DNA of 34,279 nucleotides, taken from the IMG/VR virus record IMGVR_UViG_3300030012_000593, positions 1-34,279 of that record. One strand, 5' to 3'. Shown in pieces: positions 10,095 through 17,587 of this stretch; within the stretch, counting starts at the first letter, position 1; every line of letters begins with the position of its first letter. A model generated the notes under the pieces. The model was not told where the DNA came from. It did not search any database and saw only the letters and a program-made list of their open reading frames with translations. The translations under genes were made by a program, and so were the position numbers. Source of the stretch: a virus.

Positions 10095-13000
10095 GCTCGT
10101 AAAAATTATTTGAATAAACTCCTTCCCACGTCAAATTATGTAGAGTGGCAGGAGATGGGTGTGTTGATTTAATAGTTAAAGATGTATTTATATTGCGGTC
10201 ATATATAGGGACTGTCCTTAAAACATTGTCATCGAATATTCCAGCTGTGTTAGCTAAAACATTATTTGCAGGAGTGACTTCAAATATCTCTGTATATTCT
10301 TTCCTACCTTTTCTTGATAATGTTGTTTCATATACTCCTACTGGTCCAAAACCTAATTTAACTCTGTGCAATATGGTATTAGATCTAGTATCTGCTTTAA
10401 ATTGTTCTCCTTGCTGGAGGATATAATAAATAGTAGGAAGAGTTATAGACATGGTATATAGATAACCTATTTGAAATGTCTGTCCCTGCCAGTTTCCTTC
10501 TAGCTCTAAAGTATTTCCATTAACAGTTATTTTTCCATAACTACCGTCTGAGTTATATGCTGCTAATTGACCAACACCATTAAGACCAGAAGGTTTAGTT
10601 AAGGTAGATTTATTATTAACAGAGTCATATGTCCAACTATTTGTTTCCATTAAATAATCAAGATGTATCCTATTACCCTCAAGAGCAAAAGTATTACTAT
10701 CCATTCTTATGGAAAACTTAAGTAACTCTCGTTGTGAATCATTTTCATTATTTTCAAGAACTACAAATAATGAATCATCCTGCATACAATGATATTTAAT
10801 ATTTCCCGGTAAAGTCCATCTAAACCAAGATGCTAACTTTCTATCTCTTATCTGGTCAAAATATTTGTACCCATATAACGTAGAATTATCTTCCTCGCTA
10901 AATAATACTATTGAGTTTTCTCTAGAATTACTAATTAATTTTAAATCATCCTCAAAAAGTTTAGATACTACTGCACTTTGTTCGATAACTTGTGGTTCAC
11001 CTTCTCTCTGGACTTGAGTCATTTCAAAGAATCTAGAGTGTTTACCAGCATTATCTAAGAAACCTATTGTAGTTCCTAAAGAAATAGGATTACTTTTAAA
11101 GTTAAAGTTATAAGTTGATAAAGCATTTATCTTTGCAGTTCTAGTACTAAATACATCACTATCTGTCGTTAACATGAATTGTTGATTTTTAGTAAATAGA
11201 ATTAATCCGGTATTTACTTGTATCCCATCAAACAATATTGCTGGATATTCTGAACTAGCTGATATATCTATTGGATCACTATCAATAACCTGTATAGCTG
11301 ATTTAGCAAAGAAGTTTGTAAAGTCTCCCGGTCTAGACATAACTATATTTTCATCAGATAAAAGTGCCATTCTATTTCTAAAGAACAACATCTTTGTTAT
11401 TGGAGAACCTATAAAAGATGGTTCTGGATTAGTTACGTCATCACCGACAATTGCATCATCCCATTGAGGAACAAAAAATACTCGGTTAACATTACATGCA
11501 ATACCTCCAGCATTACTTCCATGGTTTCCTTCATTATTAGGAGATTGATAAGAAAAACTATTATTATCTATTTTTGTTATTTTATAATTACCATTTTCTA
11601 ACAAATTACTATCCATACGTACAGTATCATCAGTTATGAATCCATGATTAGTTAAATTAACTGTGACTGTATTATTTGCAGTAGTAGAAAAGAAAGCAGC
11701 TTGTCTATTTAAACTTGAAATTCGATAGTCAGATCCGTCTTGTTCTGTAAGTCTAAAATTACCATCAGCAGTTCTTATAAGAAGTACAGGCATGCTGCTT
11801 TTTTTAAAACTTTTAGTTCTTCCCGGCTTAGCACATTCTTCCCATGTACCCTCTCCATCCATAAAAGTACCGTCATCTTTTTCTTTTCCAAAAAACTTGA
11901 CGTAATGATTATCTTCATCAGCCACACTATTAATAACTTCTACGACCATTCCATGTTTACATTGAGAAGGTAAGTCACCTATATCATTTACTTTTCCAGC
12001 TATAACATTTAACAACTCTCCTACTGGTGTTGAGGCATTAAAGTTTGAAGTACGTTTTATATGTAGACCAGTACCGATCATTGTAATATCACTAGCACTA
12101 ATGTTTCCTTCCGCAATAATTGCAGATCTAATATCACCAAGAATACTTTCAGCTGTAATAGTTGTTTCTGTATCGAAGGGTGTAGGTTGTGGTCTAACTA
12201 AAGCTAAGTTTGCTTGAACTTTTGAAATACTTATGGTGTCTATAGATACTTTGTAATAACCATCTTTCATAAATACATAAAAGTAATCTCCTTCTTCCCA
12301 ACCTTCTCCACCATGTAAAAGATCAAAAGTAGTAGTATATCTAGCTTGATACGTTGTAGTCTGACTGTTTCCAGATCCTTCTGTATAAGGTACTGACTGA
12401 CCTGTAGTAGCTATACGAAAATATAAATTCTTTCTACCTTGTTGACTGCCTACCGCATATGACACATCACCACTGTAATTCCCACTAGCTGGAGCATCTG
12501 CTGTAAAACTAAAACTATCGTCATCTATTTTTGTAATAGTTTTAGTAGTATCTACTGCATCACCATTAATGAAATCAAACTGAACTTGATCGTTAGTTGA
12601 TAATCCATGTGATGTACTGTTTATTGTTACCGTAGTTTGAGTATCATTTTGAGTATATGTAGCACTAACTGGTTTTTTAAAAATATTTACTTGATAACTA
12701 TAGTTAGTGTCAGATTGAGTACTGTCAGCAAGAATACCACCTGTAGCTCCTTCGTCAGTAAGTGTCTTATTACTATCTATTGAAAATATACGCGTGCCAA
12801 CATTAGGAGCGAAGGCATCTCTGCCATCACCAGCTTCTTCACCACATCTAGCATTATTACCATCTCCTCTTGTGGCATGAGTTCTCATATAAAAACTAGA
12901 ATCACAATAGTTATTACTTGAATTTATTAGTGTTACATTTATACGAGTAGCTGTTTTTACTGTACTGAAATGGCTATCTTGAGAACCATCTTGATCGAAT

Positions 13001-13542
13001 ATATTTACTGCATACTGCTTGGAGTAAGAAATACTTTTTAATTCAATATATACTTCTTTTAAAAAATCACCTTCTGGTTCTAATGCAGATGGTGATGTAT
13101 CCATTTCAGTGCTAACAGTTCTATTAGTTAGATAGGTAAAGTCATTTAGAGTTAATGTTTGAATATCGTCATCATTTGTATGGTCTAAATATGTGTTGTT
13201 GCCTATTGCGTTTACAACATCAATTGATGCCCCTTGTTGATGAATTACTGATCCATCAGATGCTTTTACTTCAACAGCTGCCCACATTTTGACAGTGCCA
13301 TTTCTAGCTATTTGTCCTATATATTGTTCATTCTCATCTCTGTAGTAATGAAACCATTTTCCATTATTAGTAGAACCGGTCAAAGTACTAACAAACTTAC
13401 CAGCCGGTCTTTTTAATAATCCTTGTGTTATGTCGGGAACAGCATTTACCATGTCCCTTACCTGACCGGGAATCTTTTGCTCGTCAGGTTGCTGTGATAT
13501 ACCACCATTAAGGCTGTGTATAGTTTGTGTAATGTTTGCCAT
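10087..13542 (-). CDS. 12: Tail tubular protein B, gp12-like
   Basis: 1151 residues, much longer than T7 gp12 (794). The N-terminus (ITQTIHSLNGGISQQPDEQK, then QVRDMVNAVPDITQGLLKRP) is the signature of the family: Gly-Gly-Ile-Ser-Gln-Gln-Pro, then Asn-x-x-Pro-Asp, then Gly-Leu-x-x-Arg-Pro. The core (VGDDVTNPEPSFIG, FFRNRMALLSDENIVMSRPG) is also typical. gp12 forms the tail nozzle that, with gp11, closes the portal. Two inserted beta domains of a shared type lie at about residues 294-365 and 617-686, each with a Val-Thr-x-x-x-x-x-HG-L/F turn and a later IT-K-ID-x-x-SF strand; they account for part of the extra length. Its ATG overlaps the gp11 stop (TAATG). Confidence 0.92.
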   Translation of the reverse strand: MANITQTIHSLNGGISQQPDEQKIPGQVRDMVNAVPDITQGLLKRPAGKFVSTLTGSTNNGKWFHYYRDENEQYIGQIARNGTVKMWAAVEVKASDGSVIHQQGASIDVVNAIGNNTYLDHTNDDDIQTLTLNDFTYLTNRTVSTEMDTSPSALEPEGDFLKEVYIELKSISYSKQYAVNIFDQDGSQDSHFSTVKTATRINVTLINSSNNYCDSSFYMRTHATRGDGNNARCGEEAGDGRDAFAPNVGTRIFSIDSNKTLTDEGATGGILADSTQSDTNYSYQVNIFKKPVSATYTQNDTQTTVTINSTSHGLSTNDQVQFDFINGDAVDTTKTITKIDDDSFSFTADAPASGNYSGDVSYAVGSQQGRKNLYFRIATTGQSVPYTEGSGNSQTTTYQARYTTTFDLLHGGEGWEEGDYFYVFMKDGYYKVSIDTISISKVQANLALVRPQPTPFDTETTITAESILGDIRSAIIAEGNISASDITMIGTGLHIKRTSNFNASTPVGELLNVIAGKVNDIGDLPSQCKHGMVVEVINSVADEDNHYVKFFGKEKDDGTFMDGEGTWEECAKPGRTKSFKKSSMPVLLIRTADGNFRLTEQDGSDYRISSLNRQAAFFSTTANNTVTVNLTNHGFITDDTVRMDSNLLENGNYKITKIDNNSFSYQSPNNEGNHGSNAGGIACNVNRVFFVPQWDDAIVGDDVTNPEPSFIGSPITKMLFFRNRMALLSDENIVMSRPGDFTNFFAKSAIQVIDSDPIDISASSEYPAILFDGIQVNTGLILFTKNQQFMLTTDSDVFSTRTAKINALSTYNFNFKSNPISLGTTIGFLDNAGKHSRFFEMTQVQREGEPQVIEQSAVVSKLFEDDLKLISNSRENSIVLFSEEDNSTLYGYKYFDQIRDRKLASWFRWTLPGNIKYHCMQDDSLFVVLENNENDSQRELLKFSIRMDSNTFALEGNRIHLDYLMETNSWTYDSVNNKSTLTKPSGLNGVGQLAAYNSDGSYGKITVNGNTLELEGNWQGQTFQIGYLYTMSITLPTIYYILQQGEQFKADTRSNTILHRVKLGFGPVGVYETTLSRKGRKEYTEIFEVTPANNVLANTAGIFDDNVLRTVPIYDRNINTSLTIKSTHPSPATLHNLTWEGVYSNNFYERV

Positions 13543-14171
13543 TATCTATTCAATGCTTTGTAAGGTTGATATGTTCTATATAGACTTTGATTTGGAAAAC
13601 CCATAAAGTTATGATCACCTTGCTGTGTTTCATATTCCAAAGCATTAGCTTTAGTCATCTCTTCTTGAGTTGCTAAGAGTTTTACTAAATCAGCATTAGA
13701 GACTAATTGTGTTGCTGCACGTACTGATGCCCTAGCAATTATGTATCTCTGTATAGCTGGAGGTACATCATCAAATGGTAAAAGACTTACTATGTCAAAG
13801 TAATAGTCTGAGGTGAAGACAAATGTTTGATTAATAGTATCGAATAACTTTCCGTGTTTCCTAACAACATTTGTACTACGATCAATCTGTCCATCACTAA
13901 TGTCATACAGAATAGCGTTAGCGGGAATTAAATAGTTACCATTAGTATCTGGAGATTTTAATACTCTGTACTCAGAGTTAAAAGTCCATCCACATGTTTG
14001 TATGTCCTTATTTGCTTCGTCTAATAAATTTTTTACGAATGAAATCTCTGGGTTAGCAAGAGGATCTACACCTCCACTAGGTGTAAGAGATGTGATAGGT
14101 GATTGACCAATGCTACCCAATATAGAGTTCACTGCGGATAGTTCGGTATCGGTGCTTATTTGAATAGCCAT
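13542..14171 (-). CDS. 11: Tail tubular protein A, gp11-like
   Basis: 209 residues, T7 gp11 is 196. The N-terminal SAVNSILGSIGQSPI motif and the LDEANKDIQTCGWTFNSEYR segment are typical of the tail tube A (adaptor) family, which forms the ring between portal and nozzle. The centre (PPAIQRYIIARASVRAATQ) is the expected helical part. The ATG at 14171 directly follows the eight-T tract of the terminator at 14172-14195, so no free ribosome site lies between them. It is followed without a gap by gp12. Confidence 0.9.
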   Translation of the reverse strand: MAIQISTDTELSAVNSILGSIGQSPITSLTPSGGVDPLANPEISFVKNLLDEANKDIQTCGWTFNSEYRVLKSPDTNGNYLIPANAILYDISDGQIDRSTNVVRKHGKLFDTINQTFVFTSDYYFDIVSLLPFDDVPPAIQRYIIARASVRAATQLVSNADLVKLLATQEEMTKANALEYETQQGDHNFMGFPNQSLYRTYQPYKALNR

Positions 14172-14195
14172 AAAAAAAAGGGAGCCGAAGCTCCC
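14172..14195 (-). terminator. Rho-independent terminator after the capsid gene
   Basis: On the minus strand a 6-bp GGGAGC/GCTCCC stem with a TTCG tetraloop is followed at once by eight T residues. It lies 22 bp after the capsid stop and directly before the gp11 ATG, the same map position as T7 terminator T-phi after gene 10. It probably lowers transcription of tail genes relative to capsid. Confidence 0.93.
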
Positions 14196-14216
14196 GTATA
14201 AAGAATAAAAAGTTGG

Positions 14217-15395
14217 TTAAGTACCAGCTACGTTTTCAGGATATGTAGTACCAAATGCTGCTGGAGCAGTAGCACCAATATACAATTCAACTGCGGCAGC
14301 AGGATTTAAGAAATCCGCTCCCATAGCTAGTCTTCCAAGGATTACGTCACCTTGGTAAACAACTGAAACGTCGCCTGAAGTTACCTGAACTTGTGGTCCA
14401 ATAGCCTCTACAACCCCTGCGGCTTCCTTCTGGAAGATTAATCCACATGATTTATCAAAGGCAGTAGCTCCACCATAGTTGTTGTTAAAGCCACCAGCTC
14501 CTATGTTGGTTTGTTTAGTTGCTGCTTCGATATCATCACCTACGAAGTCTCCTCTCTTACCGGGGTCAGGAGCACGACCTACACCAGTCGCAGTGTTGTA
14601 CTTAACACCATGCTGACCTAAGAAAGGTATATTCATAGACTTGAAAATCTTGATACCAGCTATTTCAACAACGCCATTACCATTTTGTAATGCAGAACCT
14701 TGAACATCTCTGTTTACAAGACCGTTACTACCTATGTCCTGTATAAGAGCATAGTATTGACGTGGGTTGATTACTGCAACACGACCTTGAGAGCTAACTC
14801 CCTTTTCGTCTAGTGCTGCTGCTGCATCGTAGAAAGCTTTAACTAAATTATCTGCTGTGTAAGCATCTGTTTCAGCAGTTGTTGAACCTACGCGGATCTG
14901 TGTTCCACCGGGTTCTCTGAAAGAAGATGTTTTACCAACTGGACTAGCTTGTCTAGCTCCTTTTGCAATAGCTCTGAAGATGAGTCTGTCATACTTCTCT
15001 GCTAATGCATATCCAATCTTCTTACTTATTTCTCCTCTCAATTCGTAATGAGCAAGTGTCTCGTCTAGTTCATAAACGAATGCACTTGAGATAAGAAGGT
15101 CATCACATGTGATTGTCTTCTCTGCGACTGGAGGTGCTCCGTCGCTGTTACCTAAAATTGAATTTCCGGGAGTATGGAACTCAGCAGTTGTTCTACCTGT
15201 GTAGATGAACTGTAAAGATTTTCCATTCTTTAATGTTCTCTTCATTACCAAGTCACGAGCAATTGACTCATGCTGGAAGCCTTTGAACATTTCTCCACTA
15301 AACAATTTTAAGTAAAGTGCTCTGTTATCAGCACCATCATTTAAACGACCCTGCCTTGTAAGTGAGGAGGTCATTCCTGTACTCTGTTGAGCCAT
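14217..15395 (-). CDS. 10: Major capsid protein, gp10-like
   Basis: 392 residues, close to T7 gp10B (398). The N-terminus has TRQGRLNDGADNRALYLKLF and FKGFQHESIARDLVMKRTL, followed by GKSLQFIYTGRT and a TPGNSILGN segment; the centre has YDRLIFRAIAKGARQA and RVAVINPRQYYALIQ, matching the HK97-fold capsid proteins of T7-like cyanophages. It follows the scaffold/photosystem cluster and is preceded by a 185-bp leader with a strong -10 box, so it probably has its own transcript. A strong terminator follows its stop. No frameshift product like T7 10B is evident. Confidence 0.92.
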   Translation of the reverse strand: MAQQSTGMTSSLTRQGRLNDGADNRALYLKLFSGEMFKGFQHESIARDLVMKRTLKNGKSLQFIYTGRTTAEFHTPGNSILGNSDGAPPVAEKTITCDDLLISSAFVYELDETLAHYELRGEISKKIGYALAEKYDRLIFRAIAKGARQASPVGKTSSFREPGGTQIRVGSTTAETDAYTADNLVKAFYDAAAALDEKGVSSQGRVAVINPRQYYALIQDIGSNGLVNRDVQGSALQNGNGVVEIAGIKIFKSMNIPFLGQHGVKYNTATGVGRAPDPGKRGDFVGDDIEAATKQTNIGAGGFNNNYGGATAFDKSCGLIFQKEAAGVVEAIGPQVQVTSGDVSVVYQGDVILGRLAMGADFLNPAAAVELYIGATAPAAFGTTYPENVAGT

Positions 15396-15444
15396 GATTT
15401 TTTCTTAAAATTTAAGGGTATATATTGTCGTTCCTAACGCTAGA

Positions 15445-15473
15445 ATTATAGCAGTCTTAATTGGTCTAACGTG
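15445..15473 (-). promoter_or_regulatory. Sigma-70-like promoter upstream of capsid gene
   Basis: The minus strand has a perfect TATAAT (15450-15445) preceded by TGC, an extended -10 element, about 50 bp before the capsid ATG. The hexamer at a 17-bp spacing (15473-15468) is CACGTT, a poor -35, and lies in a GTCT-N6-AGAC inverted repeat at 15466-15479. It looks like a host-polymerase promoter for late capsid expression. Confidence 0.6.
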
Positions 15474-15548
15474 AGACTGGCACGTTTTGTGGTCTTTTCC
15501 CACCGTCGACGGCTTAAAGGTATCCTCCTCAGAGGGCTTTAGCCAAAT

Positions 15549-15595
15549 TGAGTAGGGAGGAATCGAACCTCCCTTAATCACCTATTTGATTACTC
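15549..15595 (-). other. tRNA T-arm-like hairpin in capsid leader
   Basis: The minus strand holds GGAGG-TTCGATT-CCTCC (15572-15556), which fits the tRNA T-arm rule exactly: 5-bp stem closed by G-C, and a 7-base loop TTCGATT. The next bases TACTC pair with GAGTA at 15595-15591, and a small ATCA/TGAT hairpin sits between, so the whole can fold as a shortened tRNA-like structure. There is no D arm, no canonical 7-base anticodon loop and no full acceptor stem, so it is not an ordinary tRNA. It may be a tRNA relic or a leader element. Confidence 0.5.
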
Positions 15596-15635
15596 TTGTG
15601 TAAGCAACGCCACGATATACGAATGTAACTTTCAT
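15582..15635 (-). CDS. Micro-ORF, MKVTFVYRGVAYTRVIK
   Basis: A 17-codon frame begins at ATG 15635 with a good Shine-Dalgarno site (GGAGAT, 7 bases upstream). The frame is also open back to an ATG at 15680, which would give 32 residues. Beta-like peptides of the form MKVT-x-x-YRG-V occur in other cyanophages as far as I recall, which together with the ribosome site is why I list it. Function unknown; it lies directly before the T-arm-like hairpin. Confidence 0.45.
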   Translation of the reverse strand: MKVTFVYRGVAYTRVIK

Positions 15636-15669
15636 GGTTATCTCCATATACCTAAGCCCCGTTCCATGC

Positions 15670-15711
15670 TTAGGAATCATGCGTCCCCGAAGGGATGAAC
15701 GGACGTGGCAT
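15670..15711 (-). CDS. Micro-ORF, MPRPFIPSGTHDS
   Basis: A 13-codon frame whose ATG overlaps the stop of the 51-residue basic protein (TAATG) and whose end overlaps the ATG at 15680 of the next small frame. The only support is this stop/start linkage, which repeats the style of the rest of the genome. The Pro-rich peptide could be a leader rather than a protein with its own function. Confidence 0.25.
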   Translation of the reverse strand: MPRPFIPSGTHDS

Positions 15712-15866
15712 TATTTTTTCTTCTTTGCAGTTTTAGCTGCTCGCTTGAAGTTCGCGTTTGTAGGAGCACCTTTAGCTCCAGGTTTTCTCATCTTTTCACC
15801 TGATCCAGCAGCTATGCGTTTACGCTTGGCGTGGATGTTTGCATAAAGTCCTCTTTTAGCAGGCAC
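15711..15866 (-). CDS. Small Lys/Arg-rich protein (51 aa)
   Basis: A GTG-started frame of 51 residues: PAKRGLYANIHAKRKRIAAG, then SGEKMRKPGAKGAPTNANFK and a Lys-rich tail ending KKKK. The KRGLYANIHAKRKRIAAGSG core is familiar from small proteins in many marine phages, near structural genes. It overlaps the preceding 24-residue frame by 11 bp. The high positive charge suggests nucleic-acid binding or a packaged basic protein, but this is inference. Together with its neighbours it forms a run of basic micro-proteins just before the capsid gene. Confidence 0.7.
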   Translation of the reverse strand: MPAKRGLYANIHAKRKRIAAGSGEKMRKPGAKGAPTNANFKRAAKTAKKKK

Positions 15867-15930
15867 AACGAGTACCTTTCTTAGGTGGTCTTCCTCTTTT
15901 TGTACCGTAGGTACCTTTTCCTTTTGGCAT
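15856..15930 (-). CDS. Micro-protein, basic (24 aa)
   Basis: ATG at 15930, 2 bp after the stop of the 79-residue gene. The frame starts MPKGKGTYGTKRGRPPKKGT and ends with a Cys-x-Cys pair. The KGKGTYG-x-KRGRPPKK pattern, with an AT-hook-like RGRPP, suggests DNA contact. It is short, but its frame is coupled on both sides (11-bp overlap with the next GTG). Function unknown. Confidence 0.5.
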   Translation of the reverse strand: MPKGKGTYGTKRGRPPKKGTRCAC

Positions 15931-15932
15931 AA

Positions 15933-16172
15933 TTAACATTTCCATTTACGTAGGGCAAGAGCCTTTCTAGTAGGCTTGCCGTTTGGTTTTTTCATCGGTC
16001 CTTTTACTCCCGACATGCGGGCACAGAATGAACGCTTGCGAGGACCGCCTCCCGGCTGTGGTGCCTTGAGGTTTGATCCTGTCGCTCTGTTGTATTTATC
16101 TCTGCCCGCTTTCGTCAGTCCTCCCGTCCGACTCTTGTGCTTGCCTATCTTCAAGCTTACGTTCTTGCTCAT
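15933..16172 (-). CDS. Basic phage protein with [11 protein letters not shown] motif (79 aa)
   Basis: The ATG at 16172 ([20 protein letters not shown]) is preferred; an in-frame TTG upstream at 16187 would add 5 residues. The protein is strongly basic, with [20 protein letters not shown], an R/S/F-CARMSG segment and a terminal ALALRKWKC. Proteins with the [17 protein letters not shown] pattern, SFCARMSG and KPTRKALALRKW are common in marine phages of several types, always small and of unknown function. It is the largest of the three basic proteins between psbA and the capsid gene, and a role in the capsid or in DNA binding is possible but not shown. Confidence 0.75.
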   Translation of the reverse strand: MSKNVSLKIGKHKSRTGGLTKAGRDKYNRATGSNLKAPQPGGGPRKRSFCARMSGVKGPMKKPNGKPTRKALALRKWKC

Positions 16173-16311
16173 TATTACAAAATTCAAATCTTGTTATACT
16201 GGCTTTCATTGCATCATTTTGATGTGACATATTATTCCAATGACGAGTTACTCCAGAGATGATAAAGAGATTAGTTACGAGTGTAAGAGCTAATACAAAT
16301 TTATCAAGCAA
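16096..16311 (-). CDS. Putative small membrane-anchored protein (71 aa)
   Basis: The frame opens with TTG at 16311, inside the last codons of psbA (8-bp overlap), and overlaps the next basic gene by 77 bp. Residues 2-20 ([19 protein letters not shown]) form one hydrophobic segment, followed by a hydrophilic tail rich in Glu, Arg and Gln, the layout of a type II anchored protein. No clear Shine-Dalgarno site is present and the last third is probably constrained by the overlapping frame. It could be a spanin- or holin-like protein, or not expressed; I cannot assign a function. Confidence 0.45.
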   Translation of the reverse strand: MLDKFVLALTLVTNLFIISGVTRHWNNMSHQNDAMKASITRFEFCNNEQERKLEDRQAQESDGRTDESGQR

Positions 16312-17383
16312 TTTCTGGAGCTATTAATGCAACCTCTGTAGATTCAGCACAAGCTAAATCAAGAGGGAAGTTGTGAGCGTTACGCTCGTGCATAACTTCA
16401 AAACCAAGGTTTTGTCTATTAACAATGTCAGCCCATGTAGGGATAACCTTTCCATTAACATCAACAACTGATTGGTTAAAGTTAAAGCCATTTAGGTTAA
16501 ATGCCATTGTGCATATACCCATTGAGGTCAGCCATATGCCGACCACAGGGAATACAGCTAGGAAGAAATGTAAAGCACGGCTATTATTGAAAGAAGCAAA
16601 TTGGAAAATTAGTCTCCCAAAGTACCCGTGTGCAGCGACAATATTATACGTCTCTTCATCTTGCCCAAACTTATAGCCATAGTTCTGTGATACTTCCTCT
16701 GACGTTTCTGCAATAAGTGAGGAAGTAACCAAACTTCCATGCATAGCAGAGAAAAGAGATCCACCGAAAACCCCAGCAACACCAGCCATATGGAATGGGT
16801 GCATGAGTATATTATGTTCTGCTTGGAATACGAACATGAAGTTAAAAGTACCAGAAATACCAAGAGGCATGCCATCACTAAAACTCCCCTGTCCGAAAGG
16901 GTAGACTAAGAATACTGCGAGAGCTGCTGATAGTGGAGCTGTATAAGCTACAAATATCCAAGGTCGCATTCCAAGTCTGTATGAAAGTTCCCACTGCCTT
17001 CCTGCATAGGCAGCTACACCTATCAAAAAATGGAACACAATGAGTTGATATGGTCCACCGTTATATAACCACTCGTCCAAAGTGCCGGCTTCCCAGATAG
17101 GGTAAAAGTGCAGTCCTATTGCGTTGGAGCTAGGGACGACTGCTCCAGATATAATATTGTTTCCATATAATAAAGAACCGGAAACTGGTTCACGTATGCC
17201 GTCGATGTCCACAGGTGGTGCACCGATAAAGGCGAGTATAAAGCAAGTAGTAGCAGTAAGTAATGTAGGAATCATTAAGACACCAAACCAACCGACATAA
17301 AGCCGGTTGTTAGTGCTAGTGACCCACTCACAAAACTTCTGCCAATTATTATTAGCTTCTCTAGTTAGTGAGATTGCTGCCAT
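16304..17383 (-). CDS. psbA: Photosystem II reaction centre protein D1
   Basis: 359 residues and collinear with cyanobacterial D1. The functional residues fall at their standard numbers: Tyr161 (YZ), His198 (P680 ligand), His215, Ser264, His272, and the manganese-cluster ligands Asp170, Glu189, His332, Glu333, Asp342 and the C-terminal Ala344. His190 and His337 are also present. The precursor has a 15-residue tail after Ala344 (starting CAESTEV) to be removed by the host CtpA protease. Residue 130 is Gln, the form associated with low-light D1. Five membrane helices are expected in the thylakoid. Phage D1 replaces host D1 that turns over quickly in light. It follows hli with TAAATG spacing and probably shares its transcript. 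Confidence 0.98.
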   Translation of the reverse strand: MAAISLTREANNNWQKFCEWVTSTNNRLYVGWFGVLMIPTLLTATTCFILAFIGAPPVDIDGIREPVSGSLLYGNNIISGAVVPSSNAIGLHFYPIWEAGTLDEWLYNGGPYQLIVFHFLIGVAAYAGRQWELSYRLGMRPWIFVAYTAPLSAALAVFLVYPFGQGSFSDGMPLGISGTFNFMFVFQAEHNILMHPFHMAGVAGVFGGSLFSAMHGSLVTSSLIAETSEEVSQNYGYKFGQDEETYNIVAAHGYFGRLIFQFASFNNSRALHFFLAVFPVVGIWLTSMGICTMAFNLNGFNFNQSVVDVNGKVIPTWADIVNRQNLGFEVMHERNAHNFPLDLACAESTEVALIAPEIA

Positions 17384-17587
17384 TTAAAAAACTCCGGGAA
17401 TGATTTGTCCGGTAGTTACGTATGCGCCTATTGCTGCAACGAATCCAAGCATTGCTGCCCATCCGTTAAAACGCTCTGCTTCAAATGTCATAATTGGATT
17501 TTTGTTTTCTTTGTGATGTGTCATTAATCGTATTGGTGGTTCGTATGGGTAAATATTTTCAACCAACTTTTCTAAATCTTTGCTCAT
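17384..17587 (-). CDS. hli: High-light-inducible protein (HLIP)
   Basis: 67 residues. The C-terminal half contains the chlorophyll-binding helix AERFNGWAAMLGFVAAIGAY followed by TTGQIIPGVF, the phage-type HLIP pattern in which the usual ELxNGRxAM motif has Trp after Gly. The N-terminal half is hydrophilic. These single-helix thylakoid proteins protect photosystems from excess light and help D1 replacement. The ATG overlaps the scaffold stop (TAATG) and psbA follows directly, giving the hli-psbA pair known from cyanophages, here placed between the scaffold and capsid genes. Confidence 0.95.
   Translation of the reverse strand: MSKDLEKLVENIYPYEPPIRLMTHHKENKNPIMTFEAERFNGWAAMLGFVAAIGAYVTTGQIIPGVF

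Noticed and set aside
15549-15640. Complete tRNA in the capsid leader
   Set aside because: The T arm is perfect but there is no D arm, no 7-base anticodon loop and only a 5-bp candidate acceptor pairing.
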